Shown: positions 22,637-28,668 of the stretch, one piece after another
Layout: every line of letters starts with the position of its first letter
Numbering within the stretch: the stretch's first letter is position 1
From: Richelia sp. UBA3308
GTDB lineage: Bacteria > Cyanobacteriota > Cyanobacteriia > Cyanobacteriales > Nostocaceae
DNA: 28,668 nucleotides
Reading direction: 5' to 3'
NCBI GenBank assembly: GCA_002361335.1
Contig: DESS01000311.1
Span: forward strand, 1,692 to 30,359
The notes under the pieces: generated by a model
The model's input: only the letters and a program-made list of their open reading frames with translations
Database searches by the model: none
What the model was told of the DNA's origin: nothing
Translations under genes and position numbers: made by a program

Positions 22637-22678
22637 GGGCATGGGGCATGGGGCATGGAGTATAGGGCATGGGGCATG
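22637..22678. repeat. GGGCATG heptamer array directly after dciA
   Basis: Six in-phase heptamers: GGGCATG three times, GAGTATA, GGGCATG twice. It begins three bases after the stop codon at 22633 and is a variant of the TTGGGCA array after hemA. Confidence 0.95.
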
Positions 22679-22756
22679 GAAGTGAAGGTAAATAGATAAT
22701 TGATAATTTTAAGTTGATAATTTTGATGCGATCGTTGTCAATTTATGGCAATTATT

Positions 22757-22888
22757 TAGTCTGGGGGGTACTCTTTGAAGCTCGATAACACTATGCTCCT
22801 GCATCTAAAGCAGGTTGATTAATCGCGATCCCTAATCGGTTTGGGCATAAAACTCTAGAATGATTTTTTTAGAGTTTGTTTTTTTTTG
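22757..22888 (+). ncRNA. candidate small RNA ending in a strong terminator
   Basis: Between dciA and the next gene a 130-base stretch has non-repeat, structured sequence: hairpin CCTGC-ATCTAAA-GCAGG (22799-22815), a possible CCC/GGG stem (about 22830-22845), then a terminator with nine T. The upstream pair TTGTCA (22735-22740) and TAGTCT (22757-22762), spaced by 16, is a weak promoter. No open frame of note crosses it. It could equally be the 3' untranslated region of dciA. Confidence 0.3.
22850..22887 (+). terminator. Rho-independent terminator
   Basis: AAACTCTA (22850-22857) pairs with TAGAGTTT (22870-22877) around a 12-base loop, then G and nine T. It is the clearest intrinsic terminator on the plus strand in this window. 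Confidence 0.85.
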
Positions 22889-23056
22889 TTACATAATAAT
22901 TTCAAAATATAACAAAAACATAAAGAGATCATAAAGTTAGTTTTTACCTTGGGATCGCGGAAAACTATATAGAATCACAACTTGGTGTATTTATTCAGTA
23001 TTTACCTGTAGGAGCAAAATATAAAGACGTAAATCAGCCAGTCTACGGCACAAAAA

Positions 23057-23356
23057 ATGAAAAGCATGTCTTACTTCACCTCAGCTTGCCGAAATTGTCG
23101 TCATTTTACACCACAAGGGCGGCGCGGAGGGGTTTGTCATCAACTGGGAGCGCCAGTGCGTGGAAGTTGGAAAGCCTGTTCTTTGGCTGTTCCTGCCTTT
23201 GCGCCCTCATGGGAAACCTTGGAAGATGCTTGGAGTTTACCCCATGCTCATCGAGTATTAGCTCAGAGTTCTAAAAAATTCGTTGTTAAGAATAATCTAG
23301 AATCTCATGTTGAGAGAGTATCTACTTCAAAAAAAGTTGAAGCTTTATTAAGCTAA
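23057..23356 (+). CDS. small Cys4-motif protein, unknown function
   Basis: A 99-residue basic protein, or 96 if it starts at the second ATG (23066, MSYFTSAC). Four cysteines in the N-terminal half, Cys11-x2-Cys14-x12-Cys27-x13-Cys41 (CRNCRHF, then GRRGGVCHQLG and WKACSL), suggest a zinc or Fe-S site. They are followed by VPAFAPSWETLEDAWSL and a variable, polar C-terminus. I do not recognise a named family; the pattern looks conserved-cyanobacterial but that is an impression. The gene is monocistronic: the strong terminator at 22850-22887 isolates it from dciA, and a terminator follows at 23589-23613. No clear ribosome-binding site is present at either start. Confidence 0.75.
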   Translation: MKSMSYFTSACRNCRHFTPQGRRGGVCHQLGAPVRGSWKACSLAVPAFAPSWETLEDAWSLPHAHRVLAQSSKKFVVKNNLESHVERVSTSKKVEALLS

Positions 23357-23400
23357 ATATTTGTGTGAGGAGCAATTATCTTTAATTGTTGGAAATATTT

Positions 23401-23465
23401 GAACGGTTAAGTCACTAGAGCACTTTCATCAGAGCAGCTTTAATGTAAAAACAATTTAACCGTTC
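23401..23465. repeat. perfect 10-bp inverted repeat in the 3' region
   Basis: GAACGGTTAA (23401-23410) and TTAACCGTTC (23456-23465) with 45 bases between. It lies 45 bases after the Cys4 gene and could form a long-loop hairpin or hold a nested RNA. Confidence 0.6.
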
Positions 23466-23588
23466 TATGTAAGTGGTAGATGGTTTTAGTCTATATATAA
23501 TCAAGCCATCGAACAACATTTAATTTAGAATTAAAATTTGTTTTCACAATTTGTTTTTTCAGTGTTTTATCACCCTTGCAGCTAAAAA

Positions 23589-23613
23589 TTGCACCTTTAC
23601 TCACAAGGTGCAA
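23589..23613. terminator. bidirectional terminator between convergent genes
   Basis: TTGCACCTT (23589-23597) pairs perfectly with AAGGTGCAA (23605-23613), 7-base loop. The plus strand continues ATTTTCTTG and the minus strand TTTTTAGC. It lies between the Cys4 gene and menB, whose stop is at 23684. Confidence 0.75.
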
Positions 23614-23683
23614 ATTTTCTTGTTTATTTTTTGAATTACTCAAAAAGTGCGGTCAATTTTGCAAAGTATATCCCGGCATTATG

Positions 23684-24517
23684 TCACGGTAGCCAAGGAT
23701 ATTGACGGAAATCAGGTTTGCGTTTTTCTAAAAATGCCTGTTTTCCTTCGCTTCCTTCTTCTGTCATGTAATAAAGTAAAGTGGCATTTCCAGCAAGTTC
23801 TTGTAAACCAGCTTGCCCATCACAATCAGCGTTAAATGCTGCTTTTAAACAACGAATTGCGATCGGACTTTTTTCTAAAATTTCTTGTGCCCATTGAATA
23901 CCTTCAGCTTCCAATTGTTCTACAGCTACAACCGTATTTACTAAACCCATATCTAAAGCTTGTTGAGCGCTGTACTGACGACACAAAAACCAGATTTCAC
24001 GAGCTTTTTTTTGTCCGACGCTGCGTGCTAAATAACTTGCACCAAAACCACCGTCGAAACTCCCAACTTTTGGTCCGGTTTGTCCAAATACAGCATTATC
24101 TGCAGCAATTGTCAAGTCGCAAATTAAATGTAAAACATGTCCGCCACCGATCGCATAACCCGCAACTAAGGCAATTACGACTTTGGGCATGGAACGAATC
24201 AAGCGCTGTAAATCTAATACATTTAAACGGGGTACCCCATCATCATCGACGTAACCGGCTTTTCCCCGTACACTTTGGTCGCCACCGGAACAGAAAGCAT
24301 ATTTACCATCAGTGTGGGGACCAGCACCAGTAAATAAAACTACGCCTATATTAGAATCTTCCCGGGCATCGCAAAAGGCTTGATAAAGTTCAAAAACAGT
24401 TTTAGGACGAAAAGCATTGCGTTTGTGGGGACGGTTGATGGTGATTTTCGCAATGCCGTCGGCTTTATGGTAAAGAATATCTTCGTAGGTTTTGGCGGTT
24501 TGCCAGTTGATTTGCAT
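23684..24517 (-). CDS. menB: 1,4-dihydroxy-2-naphthoyl-CoA synthase MenB
   Basis: MenB, a crotonase-fold enzyme, closes the naphthoquinone ring from o-succinylbenzoyl-CoA; in cyanobacteria the pathway makes phylloquinone for photosystem I. The 277-residue sequence keeps the diagnostic blocks: ITINRPHKRNAFRP, FCSGGDQSVRG with the oxyanion loop, VIALVAGYAIGGGHVLHL, the FGQTGPKVGSFDGGFGASYL block whose Gly marks the bicarbonate-dependent type I enzymes, AREIWFLCRQY, and the C-terminal CDGQAGLQELAGNAT and PDFRQYPWLP. Start MQINWQTAKTYEDILYHK fits the family. No other men gene is adjacent. It is divergent from the EndoU gene. Confidence 0.97.
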   Translation of the reverse strand: MQINWQTAKTYEDILYHKADGIAKITINRPHKRNAFRPKTVFELYQAFCDAREDSNIGVVLFTGAGPHTDGKYAFCSGGDQSVRGKAGYVDDDGVPRLNVLDLQRLIRSMPKVVIALVAGYAIGGGHVLHLICDLTIAADNAVFGQTGPKVGSFDGGFGASYLARSVGQKKAREIWFLCRQYSAQQALDMGLVNTVVAVEQLEAEGIQWAQEILEKSPIAIRCLKAAFNADCDGQAGLQELAGNATLLYYMTEEGSEGKQAFLEKRKPDFRQYPWLP

Positions 24518-24892
24518 CTGTTCGCTGCTAATCTTTCTATCTTAACGATATTACTACGGTAGGGTGGAATACTAATACGGTTCAAGAAATTGGCAAGAAA
24601 GGACAAGCAGGGGCTGAGGGGCTGAGGAGATGGGGAGATGGGGAGCAGGGGGAGAGAATATCCGAACTGTATTGGGTGAAACACCACAAAAAACTAAAAA
24701 TTTGATCGATTGACAATATTTCAGATTTGATATATCAATTTTGCGTAATTATTTATCAAATAATTGTTGTTTGTAATAGCGAATATAAATCATCTTTGTC
24801 AAGTATTAACTATCAACTGGACTTCTGATCCACTTGTACAAGGCAGCAATCTTGAACAAAGTTATTTTGTGCTATCACAGAGTGAAATTACT
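24518..24892. other. divergent intergenic region between menB and the EndoU gene
   Basis: No gene is assigned. It has a purine-rich run at 24603-24656 (GGGGCTGAGGGGCTGAGG, GATGGGGAGATGGGGAG), complementary in style to the run near 2880-2940, and AT-rich sequence from 24690 likely to carry the EndoU promoter. An open frame extends from TTG 24764 into the EndoU gene; see that entry. A GTA-N8-TAC match at 24559-24572 is discussed among rejected items. Confidence 0.55.
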
Positions 24893-26299
24893 ATGATAAA
24901 TTTGAACATGCAAACAATTTCAACTGCAAATAATCTAGAATCTATTGAATTAAGCAAAGATAATATTTATCAAATTCTTTGGGAAAATGATGAGAACCAA
25001 TTCTCTGTAAGTCCTCGTAATTCCAATGGGGAGTGGGAAAATCCCAATGCTGACATTTTATTGGATGAACAAGTAAAAGCGAATGGAAATCGGGAGATAG
25101 ATTTAGCTACAAGACCTTTATTTTATCAGGTTAATGAAGAGAAACTATTTGACCCAAATCGAACCTACGTTAGTTTTATTAATCTGTTGGATAATTACGC
25201 TATTCGCTCTGTAGATCCTGAATTTACTTCGGAGCAAGAAGAAGCAGAGCAAAGGGAGTTTTTATCTCTAATTATCAAAACCAAGCCAATGCAATTGGCA
25301 TTGAAATATATTAACCAAGAGTTCGGTGAAAATCTCTCTGAACAGCAGTTTTTGTCCAAGCTAAACCGTATTTGGTTTGAACTATACACCAATTACTACA
25401 ACGGTAAATCAACTAAATTTGCTTCTGGTTTTGAGCATGTTTTTGTGGGTGAAGGAAAATTTGATACCCATGATGGTGACAACCGAGAAACTCTAGGTAA
25501 AGTTTCGGGATATCATTCTTGGGTAAAATTTTACCTTGATGAGCAAAATCAGCGAGTCAACTATTTGGGTTATAAATATGACTTGAGAGGAGAAGATGGG
25601 CCACGAAATCCCAACGTTGTCACACTACAACAGTCGCAAACAATAACTGATATGCGTGGTAACGTTATTGCTAAACTATTTAAGAAGAAAGGTGGTTTTT
25701 TTGTTGGCCCTAGTCCAGAATGTGAAATTGCGATCGCAACGGTTGTGTTTTACGAGAGCATTAACAACAGTAGAGTTAAACGGGACAAACGACGAGTAAA
25801 TATCAATGGAGCGAACTACGATTTAGTACTCTATCGCAATACTAATCCCAATGGTACCCGAGGAGAGATGATTCGTTCGTTCTTCCCTATCTTCCTCAGT
25901 CTTGATGGTACAGAAGAACCAGAAATTAATGTTCCTCGTGTTGTACCAATAGATCAAATTATCAAAAATGATGGTTCTGTAACAATCATCCGAGCATTAC
26001 CGAACCCTTCAGGAACAGATAAAGGTAAAGAATGGGTTGAATTGCAAAACATGAGTAATGAAGCAATTGATCTGAGTGGTTGGCAAATGGAAGACAGAAT
26101 CGGACGTGGGGAAAGCTTGATGGGCACATTACAACCGAACGAAGTCAAGCGGTTTATGGTAAGTCGTTCCAGTCATGAGTCTATGCAAATGACTAACAAA
26201 TCGGGATTAATTACTTTACGTAATTCTGATTCACACCAAGTTGCTGCTGTTAAGTATTCCCGTGCTGCTTCAGGGAAAGTAATTGAGTTTAATTTGTAG
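24893..26299 (+). CDS. EndoU-type endoribonuclease fused to a lamin-tail domain
   Basis: From ATG 24893 the protein has 468 residues. About 85-345 match the eukaryotic/viral XendoU nuclease fold: LFDPNRTYVSFINLLDNYA, WFELYTNYYNG, GFEHVFVGEGKF with His182, GYHSWVKFYLDEQNQRVNYLGY with His208, and lysines 264-266 before GGFFVGPSPECEIA. Two histidines and a lysine form the EndoU site, which cuts RNA after uridines leaving 2',3'-cyclic phosphate. The histidines are 26 apart, against 16 in the animal enzyme as I recall, because of a DTHDGDNRETL-like insertion. Residues 361-468 are a lamin-tail domain (VTIIRALPNPSGTDKGKEWV, then IDLSGWQMEDR and MTNKSGLITLRNSD), an Ig-like fold. No signal peptide is present. 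TTG 24764 would add 43 unconvincing residues; ATG 24908 is another option. No immunity gene is adjacent, arguing against a polymorphic toxin. Confidence 0.85.
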   Translation: MINLNMQTISTANNLESIELSKDNIYQILWENDENQFSVSPRNSNGEWENPNADILLDEQVKANGNREIDLATRPLFYQVNEEKLFDPNRTYVSFINLLDNYAIRSVDPEFTSEQEEAEQREFLSLIIKTKPMQLALKYINQEFGENLSEQQFLSKLNRIWFELYTNYYNGKSTKFASGFEHVFVGEGKFDTHDGDNRETLGKVSGYHSWVKFYLDEQNQRVNYLGYKYDLRGEDGPRNPNVVTLQQSQTITDMRGNVIAKLFKKKGGFFVGPSPECEIAIATVVFYESINNSRVKRDKRRVNINGANYDLVLYRNTNPNGTRGEMIRSFFPIFLSLDGTEEPEINVPRVVPIDQIIKNDGSVTIIRALPNPSGTDKGKEWVELQNMSNEAIDLSGWQMEDRIGRGESLMGTLQPNEVKRFMVSRSSHESMQMTNKSGLITLRNSDSHQVAAVKYSRAASGKVIEFNL

Positions 26300-26310
26300 A
26301 ATCCCTCTCT

Positions 26311-26347
26311 AAACCTCACCCCGCCTGCGGTCGGCGGGGTGAGGTTT
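26311..26347. terminator. GC-rich 15-bp hairpin after the EndoU gene
   Basis: AAACCTCACCCCGCC (26311-26325) pairs perfectly with GGCGGGGTGAGGTTT (26333-26347) around a 7-base loop, 11 bases after the stop. The T tail is only TTT, so it may act as terminator or be a mobile hairpin repeat; the GC content is far above the surroundings. Confidence 0.6.
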
Positions 26348-26589
26348 CCAAGATCACAAAACAATTAATCAAATTAAAAGTATTTAAAACAACTTTGATG
26401 CTTAAATCTAAAGAAAAAATTTTTAGTATAAGTCAAAACTAGAATTTTACGACAATTTAAGTATATTGAAGAAAAGAGAAAGTGCGATCGCCAGGGCTAA
26501 AAGAAAGGAATTTAGGGTGTAGAGTTATTTTGAATTATCATGCCCGGTGAACAGCAATGAAAAGTTATTAGTAGTGGAAAAATAATATT

Positions 26590-26790
26590 ATGTTGGATTT
26601 TGACGAAAAGGGTTTTGCCATTGGGTGTTTTGCAGGTTTTGCTGGGTGTTTTGTTTTGATTATGTTTATTTTCTGGATAGTACGAACAATCCTACATATG
26701 TTATTTGGCGAACAAGTTTATATTTACGTTCACGATCATCATTTTTTGGGTTTTGTTGATTTGATTAGTGCAGCGCAGTTGCTTGGTTAA
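26590..26790 (+). CDS. small one-helix membrane protein, hypothetical
   Basis: A possible 66-residue protein with one hydrophobic segment at about 9-38 (FAIGCFAGFAGCFVLIMFIF, then WIVRTIL) and a polar, His-rich tail (YIYVHDHHFLGF). The acidic start and Arg after the segment suggest an N-out orientation. No clear ribosome-binding site precedes ATG 26590, and I recognise no family. The frame could be a chance product of AT-rich sequence, but the ordered hydrophobic block and free-standing position make it worth listing. A HIP1 octamer lies upstream at about 26483. Confidence 0.4.
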   Translation: MLDFDEKGFAIGCFAGFAGCFVLIMFIFWIVRTILHMLFGEQVYIYVHDHHFLGFVDLISAAQLLG

Positions 26791-26825
26791 AATTGATTTT
26801 TTATAAGTGGGTATGCCTTATTTGT

Positions 26826-26899
26826 GTCATTGCGAACGAAGTGAAGCAATCCCAAATCCTTGCGATTGCTTCATTTCGCTTCGCTACACTCGCAATGAC
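26826..26899. repeat. long imperfect inverted repeat with 10-base ends
   Basis: GTCATTGCGA (26826-26835) and TCGCAATGAC (26890-26899) are perfect terminal inverted repeats; inside, GAAGTGAAGCAATC (26839-26852) faces GATTGCTTCATTTC (26864-26877) with one mismatch. This resembles a hairpin repeat family spread through many bacterial genomes. A degenerate copy lies around 12101-12166. Confidence 0.85.
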
Positions 26900-26984
26900 A
26901 ATAAGAATCCTGTGTTGAAGGGCGTTCAATTTCTTTTCCTCTTAGTTTGAGAGATTTTGGTGCGTTACGCTGTGGTAACGTACC

Positions 26985-28424
26985 CTACCTCTTTTTTTGA
27001 AAAACAGTTCCTAAAACAATAATCAAACTAGAAATTATCATTATCGGTACAATTGGTAAAAAACCAAAGGTAAAACTGGCTGGAATTATCTTTAATTGAA
27101 AACCAACTAATACAGCTTCCCCCACAAGAATTGAAACAATACAACTAAAGGCATTAATATTTTTACCATACAAAGCAGCAATAACTGTGGGAAATAAAAT
27201 AGCTATTCCGGTGAAAGTTGATTGTGCGATCGCAGAAATTGTTGCTGGTGGATTATAAGCAATAATTAAACCAATAATCGCCAGAATCACAATTAATATT
27301 CTACCGACTAAAGTTTGTTCGGATAGAGTTGCATTGGGACGAAAATAAGAAATATATACATCCCTTGTCAACATCGAACTTAAAGCCAAAAGTTGGGAAT
27401 CTAAAGTTGACATCAAAGCAGCTAATGCTCCCACCATCACAAAAGAAGCTATCCAAACGGGAGTATATTCAGCCAACATCATTGGTAAAATCCGATCGGT
27501 TGCTTTTCCAGCTAAATCGGGAAAAGGAATATGTCCCCAAACTCCAATTAATACCGGACAAATAAATATTGTCGTGGTAATTATTGGATACAAAATCGCA
27601 GAAACTTTTAAAGGAGTGGCTGTTTTGGGAATATAAAACCGCATAAACATTTGGGGAAACATCGGTACACAAAGAATCCACAACAGCAGATAACTAAACC
27701 ACTTAGATTTTGTGAAAAAATTATCAACTCCCTGTCGAGAAAAAAGTTCTGGTAATTGTTCGTAAGCAGTACGGTTGGCTGTGGAAAATCCTCCCAAATT
27801 GTTGGCAATAGTGACTACAGCAACAATCATCAACACAAACATTAAAACACCTTGCAAAACATCGGTTAATGCAACGCTTTTCATTCCACCCATAAACACG
27901 TACATTACAACCACAAATGTTAAAAGGATTGCTCCAAGAAAATAAGGAATTTGTCCATTAGTTAAATTCTCTAAAAGATATCCTCCACCAATTGGTTGTA
28001 ATGTCAAATAAGGTAATGTAAAAATCACCATTACTGCCAGAAATATAAGTTTAAGAGGTTGACTTCCCAAACGTTCTGCAATTAATTCTGAGGGAGTAAT
28101 AAATCCTTTTTCTTTACCTAAAAGCCAAACTTTGTAACCAATTACATAAAATAAAATTGCTACAAATGCTCCAGAAAAAGCCATCATGGGATAAAAGCTA
28201 ATACCGACACGGTAACCAGAACCAGCAAATCCCAAAAAAGCAAAAGCACTAAAATTGGTAGCAGCAAGGGTGAAAAATAAAACAATACTGCCAATTTTAC
28301 GGTTAGCTAAAAAATAATCTTGAGGTGTGTTATTTTCACTTCGATAACCAATAATGCCTACAACTAGAGTGAATAATAAATAAGCAAAAATAAATAAATA
28401 AGGCAGAATATTTTCTATGTTCAT
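26985..28424 (-). CDS. sodium:solute symporter family protein
   Basis: A 479-residue integral membrane protein of the SSS family (PanF/PutP fold, about 13 helices), which couples Na+ entry to solute uptake. Diagnostic segments: the N-terminal NTPQDYFLANRKIGSIVLF, a first-repeat helix AATNFSAFAFLGFAGSGYR, GFITPSELIAERLG, TLQPIGGGYLL, the YVFMGGMKSVALTDVLQG loop, and the SSS signature near residue 350, ALMSTLDSQLLALSSMLTRD. The substrate (pantothenate, amino acid, organic acid or other) cannot be told. It follows an 11-base gap after a small membrane-protein gene on the same strand; such small partners are usual for part of the family. A GTRCGTTAC-type inverted repeat lies just beyond the stop (about 26960-26985). 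Confidence 0.92.
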   Translation of the reverse strand: MNIENILPYLFIFAYLLFTLVVGIIGYRSENNTPQDYFLANRKIGSIVLFFTLAATNFSAFAFLGFAGSGYRVGISFYPMMAFSGAFVAILFYVIGYKVWLLGKEKGFITPSELIAERLGSQPLKLIFLAVMVIFTLPYLTLQPIGGGYLLENLTNGQIPYFLGAILLTFVVVMYVFMGGMKSVALTDVLQGVLMFVLMIVAVVTIANNLGGFSTANRTAYEQLPELFSRQGVDNFFTKSKWFSYLLLWILCVPMFPQMFMRFYIPKTATPLKVSAILYPIITTTIFICPVLIGVWGHIPFPDLAGKATDRILPMMLAEYTPVWIASFVMVGALAALMSTLDSQLLALSSMLTRDVYISYFRPNATLSEQTLVGRILIVILAIIGLIIAYNPPATISAIAQSTFTGIAILFPTVIAALYGKNINAFSCIVSILVGEAVLVGFQLKIIPASFTFGFLPIVPIMIISSLIIVLGTVFQKKR

Positions 28425-28435
28425 GTATGTTTAAA

Positions 28436-28636
28436 CTAATTTAAAGGTGTTTTCCAAAATGTGAGAGCAAATACGATCATGGTAAAAGAAATAAAAAGTT
28501 GTAACCCAATAAAATATATTACCCAAGCAGGAAGATAAAATAATGAAAATGATACATCTGATTGCCAAAACCAAAAATCAAGGGAAAGAAAAAATATGAT
28601 ACTAAAACATAAAAACCAGAAATAGGAATTTTTCAT
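28436..28636 (-). CDS. small two-helix membrane protein, putative symporter partner
   Basis: A 66-residue protein with two hydrophobic segments, about 5-24 (YFWFLCFSIIFFLSLDFWFW) and about 35-59 (PAWVIYFIGLQLFISFTMIV). It ends FWKTPLN. Small proteins of this layout (DUF3311- or YhdT-like) commonly sit directly upstream of sodium:solute symporter genes and are thought to assist them; the exact family cannot be fixed by eye. The stop codon is 11 bases before the symporter ATG, so the two are surely co-transcribed. The start is close to a TTAGTTG heptamer array, and no ribosome-binding site is obvious. Confidence 0.75.
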   Translation of the reverse strand: MKNSYFWFLCFSIIFFLSLDFWFWQSDVSFSLFYLPAWVIYFIGLQLFISFTMIVFALTFWKTPLN

Positions 28637-28638
28637 TA

Positions 28639-28661
28639 TTAGTTGTTAGTTGTTAGTTGTT
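28639..28661. repeat. TTAGTTG heptamer array
   Basis: Three perfect TTAGTTG units (28639-28659) followed by a partial one, directly upstream of the small membrane-protein gene. The same heptamer occurs singly or doubled near 12026-12056 and 17483-17499. Confidence 0.9.
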
Positions 28662-28668
28662 AGTGCTT

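Noticed and set aside
23836..24333. 165-codon plus-strand frame over menB
   Set aside because: Long, but exactly opposite the highly conserved menB; its His/Leu/Arg/Gln-rich composition is typical of an antisense shadow.
24559..24572. GTAGGGTGGAATAC, a GTA-N8-TAC match upstream of menB
   Set aside because: About seven GTA-N8-TAC matches are expected by chance in a window this size. The inner bases are unlike NtcA sites and no TAN3T was found at the right distance, unlike the nrrA promoter.
24603..24656. Purine-rich repeat as possible CRISPR or triplex element
   Set aside because: Units are irregular and short with no spacer structure; similar low-complexity runs occur elsewhere in the window (2880-2940, 4631-4660).
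24346..24687. Minus-strand 113-codon frame overlapping the menB start
   Set aside because: It overlaps menB in another frame and continues into a purine-rich low-complexity run giving Pro/Ser/Leu repeats.
24893..26299. EndoU protein as a contact-dependent or polymorphic toxin
   Set aside because: There is no secretion signal, no pre-toxin or repeat region and no small immunity gene beside it, and the core looks like the eukaryotic rather than the bacterial toxin EndoU family.

Overview
The window looks like chromosome of a filamentous, probably heterocyst-forming cyanobacterium (Nostocales; Rivularia or Calothrix-like is plausible but unproven). Evidence: at least 16 copies of the cyanobacterial HIP1 octamer GCGATCGC, low GC, many heptanucleotide tandem repeats (STRR type) between genes, cyanobacterial gene families (dual fructose/sedoheptulose bisphosphatase, Vipp1 plus PspA, phylloquinone-type MenB, NrrA-like regulator, PrcA-like protease) and a glpX-hemA neighbourhood of the kind seen in Nostocales. 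No rRNA, tRNA, CRISPR array, IS transposase or prophage was seen.

Layout. 1-2.6 kb: a NACHT NTPase gene runs off the left edge, divergent from a patatin-like phospholipase, followed by a coiled-coil membrane protein; this is the only stretch with a possible defence flavour. 2.9-6.4 kb: rsmG, an ABC ATPase, an OmpR-family regulator best identified as NrrA with a well-formed NtcA-activated promoter, and a small conserved cyanobacterial protein. 6.7-8.3 kb: BolA and CGFS glutaredoxin pair (Fe-S/iron homeostasis) and an exported repeat-like protein. 8.4-12.6 kb: a subtilisin-like protease with P-domain, an acyltransferase, tadA and glutaredoxin 3. 12.6-13.6 kb: a kilobase of repeats with one possible gene remnant. 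13.6-18.0 kb: Calvin-cycle bisphosphatase, glutamyl-tRNA reductase, a class I/II aminotransferase and a thioredoxin. 18.5-21.5 kb: Vipp1 and PspA in tandem and a SPOR-like membrane protein. 22.1-24.5 kb: a DciA-like (DUF721) protein with a zinc ribbon, a Cys4 small protein, and menB. 24.9-26.3 kb: a eukaryotic-type EndoU ribonuclease fused to a lamin-tail domain. 26.6-28.6 kb: small membrane proteins and a sodium:solute symporter with a small partner.

Most genes are housekeeping. The most unusual items are the EndoU-lamin-tail fusion, the NACHT/patatin pair at the edge, the NtcA-type promoter that also fixes the nrrA start codon, a possible small RNA ending in a strong terminator after dciA, and a pattern in which tandem heptamer repeats start at or overlap the stop codons of several genes. 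All identifications are from reading the sequence; no database search was run.
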